Assembly: GCA_002327255.1 (NCBI GenBank)
Contig: DCUM01000082.1
Span: forward strand, 1 to 31,341
Source: a bacterium UBA2214
GTDB taxonomy: Bacteria; Zhuqueibacterota; Zhuqueibacteria; Residuimicrobiales; Residuimicrobiaceae
DNA: 31,341 bases
Direction of reading: 5' to 3'
This document shows positions 15,514-25,200 of this stretch, one piece after another (position 1 is the stretch's first letter; the number at the start of each line of letters is the position of its first letter). The translations under genes were made by a program, and so were the position numbers. The notes beneath the pieces were generated by a model, which was not told where the DNA came from, made no database searches, and saw nothing but the letters and a program-made list of their open reading frames with translations.

Positions 15514-16320
15514 TCATTTCAATCCCGTGCTCGCCATGCTTTCGATAAAATAGCGCTGGAAAATGGCATACGCGATGATCACCGGCAGCGCCAGGAGGGT
15601 GGCTGCCGCCAGCTTGACGCCCAATTGCGCTTCCGCCATGCCACTGACCGCAAAGATGGTCACGGTTTGCGGCATGGTCATGAGCGCCCGGTCGCGAATG
15701 ACGATCAGCGGCCACAGCACTTCGTTCCAGGTGTTCATGAAGGTGATGATACCCACGGTGATCATCACCGGCCGCGATAGCGGCCAGATGATTTTAAAGA
15801 GAATCTGCACATCGTTCAAGCCGTCCATGCGCGCCGCGTCAATCAGCGACTGCGGGATGGCCTGAAAGAATTGTCTGAAGAGCAAGACGCCGAATCCGCT
15901 CATCATGCCGGGCGCTATCAGCGCCATGTACGAGTCGGTCCAGTGCAGTTTGACCATGAGAATATACAGAGGAATGATCGTCAATTGAAACGGGATCATC
16001 ATGGTGAAGAGGATCACCATCAGCATCAGATTGCGGCCGCGGAAACGCAAACGGGAAAGCGAATAACCGACCATGGAGCCAAAAAAGAGCACGGACGCTG
16101 TGATCGAGAGCGATACCAGCAGACTGTTAAACAGTGAACGCAGGATGGGTATTTTGGCAAACACCTGCTCATAACTGCTGAGGGTGAATTGCGATGGCCA
16201 TAAGCCGAAACTGGCAATTTCCAGTTCGGGTTTGAACGTCGCCGAAATCATCCACAGAAAAGGATAGAGAAAGATGATCGTACCCAGGAGCAGGATCGAA
16301 TAGTGCAGCGCACGTTTCAT
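15514..16320 (-). CDS. ABC sugar transporter permease, MalG/MsmG-type
   Basis: A 268-aa inner-membrane permease of the carbohydrate ABC importer family. Six hydrophobic segments are visible, starting with YSILLLGTIIFLYPFLWMIS (7-26). The cytoplasmic EAA loop that docks the ATPase is at 160-180 (IDAARMDGLNDVQILFKIIWP). The C-terminus SMASTGLK matches the usual end of this subfamily. The ATG at 16320 overlaps the stop of the other permease gene by four bases (ATGA), which indicates translational coupling and decides the start over the longer open frame. No ATPase gene is in the window, so a shared MsmK/UgpC-like subunit encoded elsewhere is expected. Confidence 0.95.
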   Translation of the reverse strand: MKRALHYSILLLGTIIFLYPFLWMISATFKPELEIASFGLWPSQFTLSSYEQVFAKIPILRSLFNSLLVSLSITASVLFFGSMVGYSLSRLRFRGRNLMLMVILFTMMIPFQLTIIPLYILMVKLHWTDSYMALIAPGMMSGFGVLLFRQFFQAIPQSLIDAARMDGLNDVQILFKIIWPLSRPVMITVGIITFMNTWNEVLWPLIVIRDRALMTMPQTVTIFAVSGMAEAQLGVKLAAATLLALPVIIAYAIFQRYFIESMASTGLK

Positions 16321-17246
16321 TCGAGCGCCTCCTGTTCGACGACTTTGCGCTGCACGAGCACAACGGCGAGGATGATGAAGGCGAAAAAGAAACCCAGGGT
16401 CGCGGCATAGCCCATGCGGTTGAAATAAAAAGCCTGTTTGTAGATATAGAGCATGGCGGAGAGGGTGCGATTCATCGGGCCGCCGCCGGTCAGCACATAG
16501 GGTTCGATGAAGAGACTGAACCCGCCAATGGTGGAGAGGATCAACACCAGAAGGACGGCCGGGTTGAGCATCGGCAGGGTGATATGGCGGAATTTTTGCC
16601 AGGCGGTGGCGCCATCGATGCCGGCCGCTTCGTAAAGATGGGAGGGGATGTTTTGCAGCCCGGCGAGAAAAAGGACGATATAAAGTCCGACATTTTTCCA
16701 GGTCGCCATGATCGCCACCGAAGGCATGGCCCATTCCGGGCTGATGAGCCAGGGGACCTTGGCCAATCCTATACTCCCCAAAAGCAGGTTGAGGATGCCG
16801 TTTTCCATGGAAAAAAGCTGCTGCCATAAAATGGCGATGACAATGCCGGAGACAACCACGGGCATGAAATAAGCGGCGCGAAAGAATCCACGGCCGCGGA
16901 GTTTTTCATTCAACAACACGGCGAACAACAGTGCCAGAGCGATCTGCAGGGGGATATGGATGACGAGAAACCACAGCGTGTTGAGGATCGCCTGCCAGAA
17001 GAGGCTGTCCTGAAAGAGGCGGATGAAATTGCCCAACCCCACCCAGCGCATGGGTGTATAGATATCCCACTCGTGAAAGACGAGAATGAACGAAAAAACC
17101 AGCGGATAGGCCATGAAAAAGGCGAAATGCACCCAATAGGGCAGGGATAATAAATAGCCGGTGCGGTTGTTTTTGGGTTTTTTAGGCATCTTGTCCGATC
17201 TTGTGGCTGCTGTCAAATCCGTACCATTTTTGCCGGGGTGTTTCAT
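16317..17246 (-). CDS. ABC sugar transporter permease, MalF/UgpA-type
   Basis: A 309-aa partner permease. After a polar N-terminal tail, six membrane segments run from YLLSLPYWVHFAFFMAYPLV (31-50) to FFFAFIILAVVLVQR (286-300). The EAA loop is at 206-225 (EAAGIDGATAWQKFRHITLP), and the VLTGGGPMNRT element (251-261) is typical of UgpA/MsmF-type permeases. ATG at 17246 lies 10 bp after the binding-protein stop with GAGGAC overlapping that stop; an ATG at 17192 is an alternative with a poorer site. It forms the transmembrane channel with the downstream permease. Confidence 0.95.
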   Translation of the reverse strand: MKHPGKNGTDLTAATRSDKMPKKPKNNRTGYLLSLPYWVHFAFFMAYPLVFSFILVFHEWDIYTPMRWVGLGNFIRLFQDSLFWQAILNTLWFLVIHIPLQIALALLFAVLLNEKLRGRGFFRAAYFMPVVVSGIVIAILWQQLFSMENGILNLLLGSIGLAKVPWLISPEWAMPSVAIMATWKNVGLYIVLFLAGLQNIPSHLYEAAGIDGATAWQKFRHITLPMLNPAVLLVLILSTIGGFSLFIEPYVLTGGGPMNRTLSAMLYIYKQAFYFNRMGYAATLGFFFAFIILAVVLVQRKVVEQEALE

Positions 17247-17256
17247 CGCCGCGTCC

Positions 17257-18576
17257 TCATTGCAGGATTTGCCGCGACCGTTGCGCGGCGCGGCGCACCG
17301 CTTCCTGCGGCGTGCGGCGCCCGAGAACGCAGCACGCTTCAAACTCCTGGGAGATGGCATCGAACACTTCGCGCAGTTCGGGCGCGGCGTCTACGCCCAG
17401 CGTTCTCGGCGCCTGTTCCGCAAAGCGCGCCATCTTGGGGTTGTTCTGCAAGTATTCGCCAAACAGTGAATCGCCCAACAAATTCTTGCGAATCGGCAAT
17501 TGGCTGGCAATGCGCAACAGCGCCAAATCCTGCTGCCGCGAGACCAGGAATTTCACAAATGCCCAGGCATCGCCGGTGTTCCGGCACGTCGTGAAAATCG
17601 CGATATTCTTCGGATCGCCATAGGTCGTGACGGGTCCTTCATGGCCATCCGGCAACGGAATCGGCGCGTAATCGAATTCGAAATCCGCTGTTTTGAATTT
17701 ATCGACATGCGCAATATTCCAGGGCCCCGTGATATGGGTCGCCATCTGTCCCGACAAAAAGGTATCGCCCTGGAAGGTGGCGGTCGGAAACAGGCCGCGT
17801 GCGAAACATTCCCGGAAGAAGCCAAAAACAGCAACCGCCGCCTCATTTTCAAAGGTGACCTGGCGGTTTTTAATCAGGGTCTGGCCCCCCGAAGCGGCGA
17901 GATAAAAGGTATAAAAATCGAAATAGCGCAGCCACCATTTCACATTGATATCGACATACATCATCCATTGATCTCTCTGCCCGTCCCCGTTCACGTCTCG
18001 TGTCAGGGCTTCCCCCATGCTGATGAACTCCGAATAGGTCGCCGGCGGCTGTTTAAATCCGGCTTCCTGGAGCCGTTTGACATTGTATTCCATCATGATG
18101 GGATTGGTCTTCCAGGGCATCTGGTAGATATGACCATCATCGTGCCGGAACGCCTCCCTTTGCCCTTCCGGGAGACGCGCGGCAGCCAGTGAATCAAAGT
18201 CGCTGAAAGAATCCAGCGCGACCAGGGCGCGCGCGCGCACGAACTGTCCGACGACGCCGGGCCAGATATTCGAACACACATCGGGTGTGGTCTTGCCGAC
18301 GATGGCAGCCAGCAGCACTTCTTCGGTCGATTGACTCTCCGGGATCGGTTGCACGATCACCGGAATGTGGGGGTGCAAGGCGTTCCATTCGTCAACTGCG
18401 CGGGTGGCCAACTCGATCTCCTGGGCATTGGCGGCCGGCCAGTAGATCAAGCCGGCCTTGCGGGCTTTTGTCCTGGAGTCGCTGCCGCCGCAGCCGCTGA
18501 GAAGCAGGACAAGGGACAGTCCTGCAAACAGAACTGTTTTCAGGCGGAGATCAGGCATGGTTTTCTGGCTGGGCAA
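17257..18576 (-). CDS. ABC sugar transporter substrate-binding lipoprotein
   Basis: A ~439-aa extracellular binding protein of family 1 (carbohydrate uptake). The lipobox LLSGC gives a lipid-anchored cysteine, followed by the typical start of the mature domain (AGLIYWPAANAQEIELATRA) and features such as NIWPGVVGQFV, MPWKTNPIMMEYNV, MATHITGPWNI and YGDPKNIAIFTTCRNTGDAW. The start is decided by the ribosome site: AAAAGGAG (18586-18593) is 9 nt upstream of a TTG at 18576, whereas the ATG at 18558 has none. It is the first gene of the tight SBP-permease-permease-lipoprotein block; the preceding gap of ~130 bp holds interleaved stems. The ligand is not readable; beta-manno-oligosaccharides are inferred from the neighbouring GH130. 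Confidence 0.93.
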   Translation of the reverse strand: MPSQKTMPDLRLKTVLFAGLSLVLLLSGCGGSDSRTKARKAGLIYWPAANAQEIELATRAVDEWNALHPHIPVIVQPIPESQSTEEVLLAAIVGKTTPDVCSNIWPGVVGQFVRARALVALDSFSDFDSLAAARLPEGQREAFRHDDGHIYQMPWKTNPIMMEYNVKRLQEAGFKQPPATYSEFISMGEALTRDVNGDGQRDQWMMYVDINVKWWLRYFDFYTFYLAASGGQTLIKNRQVTFENEAAVAVFGFFRECFARGLFPTATFQGDTFLSGQMATHITGPWNIAHVDKFKTADFEFDYAPIPLPDGHEGPVTTYGDPKNIAIFTTCRNTGDAWAFVKFLVSRQQDLALLRIASQLPIRKNLLGDSLFGEYLQNNPKMARFAEQAPRTLGVDAAPELREVFDAISQEFEACCVLGRRTPQEAVRRAAQRSRQILQ

Positions 18577-18633
18577 TCGCACCAACTCCTTTTGACCCGG
18601 TTAGACTTGTTTTCAGGCGGAGACCAGGCAAGG
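18536..18633. repeat. 25-bp near-perfect direct repeat across the binding-protein start
   Basis: Bases 18536-18560 (inside the signal-peptide coding part) and 18609-18633 (upstream noncoding) match at 23 of 25 positions (GTTTTCAGGCGGAGA, then TCAGGCATGG versus CCAGGCAAGG). The offset of 73 bp is not a multiple of three. It looks like a local duplication of the gene's 5' end; the upstream copy would encode a similar PxLRLKT string but in another frame. Confidence 0.7.
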
Positions 18634-18654
18634 CTACCTGGAATCGTGTTTAAC

Positions 18655-18706
18655 GACGCGCAGGGAAAGGATTTGCTCACCGTGGTATCCTGCGCGTCCA
18701 AATCCT
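18655..18706 (-). other. Interleaved intercistronic stems (pseudoknot-like or alternative hairpins)
   Basis: Four bases after the stop of the 823-aa gene, the minus-strand transcript would read AGGATTTG, GACGCGCAGG, a 13-nt spacer, CAAATCCT, 3 nt, CCTGCGCGTC. The first and third blocks pair perfectly (8 bp) and the second and last pair perfectly (10 bp), so the stems interleave. It lies between the surface module and the ABC module, where it could separate their expression. No T-run follows. Confidence 0.6.
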
Positions 18707-18709
18707 GAT

Positions 18710-21181
18710 TTAGCGAATCTCCGCACGATCGAATTGAATGACAATGCGTTCGCTGGGGTGCTTTAATACATGATGCAAGTCAATCTCCCGAATCTCTCCC
18801 TTTCGGGTTACGCTCAGACCCGGGCGGCGGCTGTCGACGCGGCTGAGGGGAAGCGGTGAAATCACCTGCAACGCCATTGACTGGCCCACCAGCCCCCTGA
18901 GATCGATCTGCAAAGTTTTTTCCCGGTCAAAGTAGTGAACGCGCTCGATCATGCAGGTGGCCGCGGCGAGATAGGGTCTCTCCGGCAGGCCTCTTTCGAG
19001 AACGAGCGTGCCGGGCGGCTGCTGCGTGACGATTGCTGAATGGAGCGGTTTGCCGTCGCCGCGCACCTCGCGAAAATAACGCCCCTCTCCCTGGTAGGCG
19101 ACGCGGACGCGTCTGCCGCCCAGCATGACATCATAACCCGGCGTTTTCCATCCCTGCGGCAAGGCGGGAGAAAAGGAGAGGTTCCATTCATTCTCCCGCA
19201 AACCGGCGAGTTGGTAGAGGGCATGAAGAAACCATCCGCCCGCCCAGAGAAAAGTTGGTTTGTCGATTTCGCCATAGCGCGGCGAGGCGGCATCCGAATT
19301 GCGATACTCGAAGAAAGCGGGTTGCCCGAATGGGCTGTGACGGATGCCCTCCAGCGTCATATGGTTCTTTAAAGCATCCAGGGCTGAGTCGGCCTCAGCC
19401 ACCGCCAGCCATCCCAGGGCATACCAGACAATGCCATGCGGCCAGATGCCGCCATTGAGGTAAAGCCCGGGATCCCCTGCTTCGTTGCCATTGAAGTGGT
19501 ACTGATCGATCAGTTGATGAAAGTCCGCCGGCATCGCGATGCGGATGCCCAGTTGACGATCGAGCAACTGCCCGGCTGCTGTTTTGAGCAAGCGGGTCGA
19601 TCTCTTTTCATCCAGCACGTTCCAGGCGGCGGCGAGCAGGGAACCGGCGTAGTAGTGATGATCCACGCTGTTGCGATCGAGGCCATTGAGGAGGAATCCG
19701 GATTTTTCATCCCACAAGCGCTCGCCAAGATTTTGCTGCATCCGCTGCGCTTGCGACAAATGGGCGGCCAGCGCGCCCTCGTCAAATCCCAAATGCGAAC
19801 CGATGTAAACGTATTCGCGCAGGGCGCGTATCATGAGCGTGGTGATGTAGGCGCGTGCGCCGTAGAGATGCCCGATATCCCACCAATCGGGGCGATAGGC
19901 GTACATCAATTCATCCATGCCCTTGTTTTCCAGCATCATGTTCAGACTTTTGTGCAGCACGGGGGCGAGCAACTGCACCGTGCTGCTGTCGCCGCTGTGG
20001 CGCAAATAGGAAGCGGTCAGGATGATGAACCAGAGGTGATTCCAGTTATCAGAGGTGCAGAATTCTGTTTGAAACCCTGAATCGCGCCAGTAGTAGGCAT
20101 GCGGCAGAATCGAGTCCGCCCTGGTCAAACTGAGGAGATATAATAAATCTTTTTTTACCCGTTCACAATCAAAAAAAACCGCGCCGAGATCGGTCAGCAG
20201 GAGATCGTGGGTGAAAAAGAAATTGTATTCCGCTGGACAGGGCATGGGGACGATTTCGCCGTCGAGGTAGTGGCGATTGCCGGCCAATACCGCCCTGGAC
20301 CAGCGCGCGGTTTGCAGGAGTGCGGAATCGGGCAGGTGAAGATGAAATTTCCCGGTTGCATAAACCAGCGCGGAGCGTTCATAATCGGCCACGTCTTTTT
20401 CCCACTCCTGCCCGGCCCTGGCGATGAGCGCATCAGCCTCCTCTTGCCGGCAGGAGCCGATCAGTTGGACGATTTGCCATTCCTCACCCGGTGATAGCTG
20501 TTTCTGATAATGAAAAATGATGGCGCTGTCTGAGGCAACCGCTGCGGGTTTTTCGCCGGGGTTGCTGACAAAGACCAGGGCGGAATCCGTTTCGGGTGCA
20601 TCAAACGCGGCCGTTGCCAGAACGCAGCCGTTTTGCGGATTGAAGCGTTCCTGAAAGGCATGGTCGATTCGCGCCGGATGCTTTGGCGCATAGGTCTGGC
20701 AGGTGCGCAGGATGCACTGCAGATCGCTGTCCAGCTCAAACAGGGTCGCTTCTTCATTCCGGTTGGTGAGGGTGAGCTGCAAGACCAGGAGGGGAAGCGT
20801 CTGACAAAAGCGGTAGCTGATTTTGCAGCAGTAGCCGGGTTGTTGTTCCCTGAATTCGACGCCATAGGGCGTATAGTGATACGCCCAGGGATTGGCGCCG
20901 ATCGAATCGATCTGTCCGTTCTGTTTCAGGACGAACTTGAGCGGCCGGGAATCGCCGCGCCGCCAGTAATCCGTGCTGAGATCGATGCTGTTCGCCACCG
21001 GATAATAGAAACTGATGCGGGAGGGCAGCGGCCGGCTGTGATGAAATTCCACGCCGGCATAGGGTCCCCCGACTTCCACCTGGCCATAGCGACCTGCGAA
21101 ACAGACCGGCAAGGTCGGCGCGTTCTCCTTTTCACCGGCATCGGCCATGGTGACTGCCAGGAGCAGCAGCAAAAGCAGCAT
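18710..21181 (-). CDS. Secreted (alpha/alpha)-barrel glycosidase-like protein
   Basis: An 823-aa exported protein with signal peptide MLLLLLLLAVTMADAGEKEN. Residues ~30-275 are a beta-sandwich (PYAGVEFHHSRPLPSRISFY, PGEEWQIVQLIGSC). Residues ~280-665 form a helical barrel resembling amylo-alpha-1,6-glucosidase, GH63 or GH94-type catalytic domains: PCPAEYNFFFTHDLLLTD, DNWNHLWFIILTASYL, GGIWPHGIVWYALGWLA, and the tail motif YGEIDKPTFLWAGGWFLHAL. Residues ~670-823 are a C-terminal beta domain. The longer open frame was rejected: ATG at 21181 has GGGAG 10 nt upstream and opens directly with the signal peptide, 40 bp after the PorV-family stop. It has neither a lipobox nor a T9SS tail, so the periplasm is expected. 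The precise GH family is not assigned; activity on oligosaccharides delivered by the TonB receptor is inferred. Confidence 0.82.
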   Translation of the reverse strand: MLLLLLLLAVTMADAGEKENAPTLPVCFAGRYGQVEVGGPYAGVEFHHSRPLPSRISFYYPVANSIDLSTDYWRRGDSRPLKFVLKQNGQIDSIGANPWAYHYTPYGVEFREQQPGYCCKISYRFCQTLPLLVLQLTLTNRNEEATLFELDSDLQCILRTCQTYAPKHPARIDHAFQERFNPQNGCVLATAAFDAPETDSALVFVSNPGEKPAAVASDSAIIFHYQKQLSPGEEWQIVQLIGSCRQEEADALIARAGQEWEKDVADYERSALVYATGKFHLHLPDSALLQTARWSRAVLAGNRHYLDGEIVPMPCPAEYNFFFTHDLLLTDLGAVFFDCERVKKDLLYLLSLTRADSILPHAYYWRDSGFQTEFCTSDNWNHLWFIILTASYLRHSGDSSTVQLLAPVLHKSLNMMLENKGMDELMYAYRPDWWDIGHLYGARAYITTLMIRALREYVYIGSHLGFDEGALAAHLSQAQRMQQNLGERLWDEKSGFLLNGLDRNSVDHHYYAGSLLAAAWNVLDEKRSTRLLKTAAGQLLDRQLGIRIAMPADFHQLIDQYHFNGNEAGDPGLYLNGGIWPHGIVWYALGWLAVAEADSALDALKNHMTLEGIRHSPFGQPAFFEYRNSDAASPRYGEIDKPTFLWAGGWFLHALYQLAGLRENEWNLSFSPALPQGWKTPGYDVMLGGRRVRVAYQGEGRYFREVRGDGKPLHSAIVTQQPPGTLVLERGLPERPYLAAATCMIERVHYFDREKTLQIDLRGLVGQSMALQVISPLPLSRVDSRRPGLSVTRKGEIREIDLHHVLKHPSERIVIQFDRAEIR

Positions 21182-21221
21182 AATGGGCGTCTCCCTGAAG
21201 AGATGATGAATCAAGAGATTG

Positions 21222-22235
21222 TCAGAAGGCCAGGCTGAAGGAAAACCTCTGGGCATTTTCCAGCCGGCCGAAATCGGCGTACGCATAGTCCAATTGAAAG
21301 AGCACATTGCCGATATTTCTGGATGCAAAGCCTGCGCCGAGGCAGAGTCCTTGTTCAGCATCGCGCAGAAAGAGATCGCGATAACCGGCGCGCAGGAAGA
21401 GCATTTCCCGGAAGCCATATTCCAGGCCCAGATTCAACGACTCGGTGTTATCGCTGGGGTGGATGGCATCGGCGGCGATGGTCAGGCGGTGCAACGGTGT
21501 TTGCAGGGGTTCCATGGCCAGGCCGAACTGAAACGTGAGCGGCAGCGGCCATGCCCCGGTCTGCAAATTGGCCGGTACGCGGTCATTATTGCCAATGATG
21601 TTGGGATCGACGTCGTGAAAGACCAGCAGGTCTTTTCCCTCCATGCGCATATCGGTGCCGAAATTGGTCAAGGCCGCGCCGATGCGCAGGCCATGCAGGC
21701 CGGTGATGAACAGCGTGCCGAAATCGAGCGCAAAGCCATCCGCGCTTTCATGCCAGATGCGTTGGGTGATGTATTTGACATTGAAGCCGATGGAAAAGCG
21801 GTCGGTGAGGTTGCGGGCAAAGGAGAGGGTGAAAGCCATGTCACTCGAGCTGAAGATTTCCCCGGTTCCTTCGGGTTGATCTGTGGTGCGCACCATCATG
21901 TCGCCATAATCGAGCGCCGTGAGGGATGCGCCGAGGGTGCCGAAGGCACCCACAGGCAGGGAAAAACCGGCGAAATCGAAACGCAGATCGGCGAGCCATT
22001 TGCTGTGCATCAGAATGGCCTGCATGTTCTTGCTGCGGGCAATTCCGGCGGGATTCCAGTAGAGGGCGCTGGCATCGTCCGCGGTGCCCACGAAAGCGCC
22101 GCCCATGCCCGTGGCCCGGGCGCCGACGCCGATGGTCAAAAAGGGCGCCGCCGAAACACCCACTTTGGAGACGTCGCCGCCAAAGAGTTGTCCGGCCGCC
22201 AGCAAAACCACTACAAAGCTGATTGTTTTATTCAT
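21222..22235 (-). CDS. PorV/PorQ-family outer-membrane protein
   Basis: A 337-aa outer-membrane barrel of the PorV/PorQ (UPF0164) family, related to FadL-like barrels; in T9SS bacteria PorV shuttles cargo and PorQ belongs to the attachment complex. Signal peptide MNKTISFVVVLLAAGQLFGG. The diagnostic N-terminal block is SAAPFLTIGVGARATGMGGA followed by FVGTADDASALYWNPAGIA. The rest shows alternating strands and ends in FSFSLAF with a terminal phenylalanine. It lies between the 1051-aa CTD protein (32 bp) and the 823-aa protein (40 bp), so it is cotranscribed with a likely T9SS client. Such dedicated PorV paralogues are common next to receptor and cargo genes in this group. Whether it acts in secretion or only as a barrel partner is open. 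Confidence 0.9.
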   Translation of the reverse strand: MNKTISFVVVLLAAGQLFGGDVSKVGVSAAPFLTIGVGARATGMGGAFVGTADDASALYWNPAGIARSKNMQAILMHSKWLADLRFDFAGFSLPVGAFGTLGASLTALDYGDMMVRTTDQPEGTGEIFSSSDMAFTLSFARNLTDRFSIGFNVKYITQRIWHESADGFALDFGTLFITGLHGLRIGAALTNFGTDMRMEGKDLLVFHDVDPNIIGNNDRVPANLQTGAWPLPLTFQFGLAMEPLQTPLHRLTIAADAIHPSDNTESLNLGLEYGFREMLFLRAGYRDLFLRDAEQGLCLGAGFASRNIGNVLFQLDYAYADFGRLENAQRFSFSLAF

Positions 22236-22267
22236 GCGTTAATCCAGGAAAAGGTGCGAACGTCAGG

Positions 22268-25200
22268 TTATTTGATCACGGCGAACTTGTCGAGATGGGT
22301 GCCGATCCCCGGCGCATCGACCTGAAAGAGATAGATGCCATATGCGATATCCATTCCGTCTTTGGAGACCAGGTCCCAACTCGCAGCGCCGTCGTCAATC
22401 GTGCTGCTGTGTTCGATGGTGTCGACAAGATATCCGCGCACCGTGTAGATGCGTATGGTGCATTGCGCCGGCAAATGGTTAAAAAAGATGCGCCGTTCTC
22501 CCCGGCCGAAGCGGAAAGCATTGCGCGGCTCCCAGCTCGCTGCGGCACAATAGGGATTGGGGACAACGGTGATTTTGCGCAGATCGTTTTTCGCCAGCGC
22601 GAGATCCTCTTTTGCACCCTGAATGGTGAAGCGGAACGTTTCGCCGTCGCGAAACGGCTTGGAGGTTTTGACTCGGAACAGGTCTCCAGGCATGGGGCGT
22701 TCCGCATTGTTCAGGGCCTTATCGTAAAAGAGAGTCCAGGCGACTTTAAATTGTGATTTCGGAGTGGGCAGCGGTTCGCCCAAACCCTTTCCGATGACGA
22801 TGGTCAGCGAATCGCCGGGAGAAAACCGGCCGTCGAGATCCTTGTCGCCAAAGAGAAAGTCCATGGGTCTCGCTTCGGTGCTGTTATAGATCATGAAATG
22901 GACCGCTATGGCCTTCTGGCCGAACAGGAGCGCCTGCGAGGTGTCGACGATGGTGTCGTAAAAACTCAGTTCGAAATCGGCTGGATAGGGCACAAAGCGC
23001 CCGATCAGACTGGGGTTTTTGCCAACCCGGAAATTCCAGTCGTGTTTGCCCTTGATCCATCCTGTTTCGGTTTCAAGTACTTGCGCGGCGGTATCGCCGT
23101 GCACATGCAGCACCAAACCTTCCAGTACCGGGGTCGTGCCTTGGCCCCGGATCAGCTGCGCCGACTCGAGCAAGTGGGTCTGGGTGGTGCTGTTGTAGAA
23201 ATCAAAGGTTGTCTCTGCATTCAAGGCAAAGGCGGAGGTGTCATGAAAAACGACTTCATAGGTCGCGTTGTCGAGGAGGGCATCGGCGTCCAATAATTCC
23301 ACGGTGATGGCGCCGGTGCCGGGGCCTTCATGCCGGATGGCGCCGGCCAGTTGCGGTGCCTGATAGCCCGCCGCGGGCGCGCGGGGTGTGATCACGGCGC
23401 AATTGATATCCACATATTCGACCACGCCGGCCGCGTTGACGCGGATGACGCTGGAGGCTTCGGAAGGCGAGATGCCGGAAACTTCGCCCGTCGAGGTCGT
23501 GGCCACCAGACCGCGGTCATAGGGAACCAGCGCATAGTAATAAGTCTGGCCATTCTTCACCTGGGTGTCCACATAATAATGCCGCAACCCGGTGTCCTCG
23601 CCGAGGTTGAATTTGATGCCTTCAATATCGATCGGATGCAGTCCTTTGATGCCGTTTTCGAGATCGAATTGGGCGATGAATTTGCGAAAACGTTTTTTGC
23701 CATAGGCATCGGTGATGACCTGGGCTTCGGAAAATTCTGCATCGGTGGTACGATAGATGCGATAGCCTTCAAAGTCATGTGCTTGCAGAAACGGATCCCA
23801 CGATTTTTCCGCCGTGTCATCCCAATAGAGCACCACCTTGCCATCGCCGGGGACGGCTGTCAAACGCGATTTGTCGGGCGGCCGGGCGAATTGATACGTC
23901 GCATTATAAATCTGCTGCACGGTTTTTTTGGTTCGCGCCAGCTGGTTCTGATCCTCGCCGAAGAGCAGGGCCATGGAGTAAAACTGGGTATCACCGGCTT
24001 TGAGGCCAAAGGGTCCTGAGCTGAAAAACATGCCGAGGTTGGTGTTTTGCACCAGTTTTTCGCGGGGCGGCGGCGCCGACTTGAGGCCGTTCCAGTATGC
24101 TTCGTCGTTTTCCATTTTATATTCATGGAGCACAAAGACCTGGAATCCGGTCAAGCCGATCTGATCCGATTCGTCCTTGTCGAGATAATCGAAATTGGGC
24201 TCACCCGGTGTGGGGATGCCGTCGCCCTCGCCCTCATCGGCGCCCGGATAATTGTGATCATAGGGACCAAGGCCATCGCCGCCGAGATCATCGCGAAGCG
24301 GTTCGCCCTCGTCCCATTGGCCGTTATCATTGAGATCGAGCCAGGGTTCCCAGTTGATGTTTTCGTCGCCGGACCAGTGCGGCCTGAGCGCACGATCCGG
24401 ATAAAATCTTGTGAAGGCCGGCACGTTATGGACCCCATAGGGGTAGGTGTCGAGGAAAACACCGGGCCCACTGTCGCGCCGTTCGTCGATCAAGCCATCA
24501 CCATCGTTATCGCGGTTATCGCGAAAGAGGCCCGGACTTTCCAGAAAGGCGAATCCGGCGACGCCGACCGGGGACCAATTTCCGGGGCTGCCATAGCCGT
24601 TGCCGTCAAAGGCCCAGGCGATGTCGAGGTCGAGGTCATAACTGCCGGCATCATCGGCTGAATCATCGTGTCCGCCGATGCCCCAATCGATATGGAAGGC
24701 GAAATAGGTGCTGTCATACTCCTTTTGGCCCTCGTTGGTGATGAAATAGATGGCAAAGATGCAGTCCTGGGCGAGCACCTGATTCCACTGGAACAATCGC
24801 GAAGCGACCTCGATACCCAGGCCGCGGCGGCTGGAATCGGAGGGATCGGGGTAATAGAGAAATTTTTCATCGGGATCGTCATCAAAGACCATATAGGTTT
24901 CCAGATCGGCGTTGGTTTTGCCTCTGCCAAAAAAACCATTCCACTGGCCGTCCCAGTCCGCGTTCTGGTCAGGCCAGCTCGAAGGCCAGGTGGTCAGGTC
25001 GTTGCTCATTGCCGGAGAATTACGGGTGTTGATTTTTGCATTGGGATTGAAATACCCTGGCAGCGGCGCAAATCCCCAGGGAATTCCTTCGGGAGAAGTG
25101 GACATATCTTCCCGGTAGCGCGTCACCACATTGTGATAACGCCGGCCATGGACGTCGACGATGGGCGCCGCCACGATCAAAGCCACGCCATCGACGTAGG

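Noticed and set aside
15506..15715. N-terminal extension of the 453-aa lipoprotein
   Set aside because: It overlaps the permease gene and would bury the lipoprotein signal; GAGGGAG before 15505 supports the short form.
16321..16827. N-terminal extension of the MalG-type permease
   Set aside because: It is the shifted frame of the other permease gene; the ATGA overlap at 16317-16320 and the first membrane helix fix the start.
21182..21418. N-terminal extension of the 823-aa protein across the PorV-family gene
   Set aside because: It would overlap the 3' end of a well-supported gene, and the signal peptide with a good ribosome site begins at 21181.
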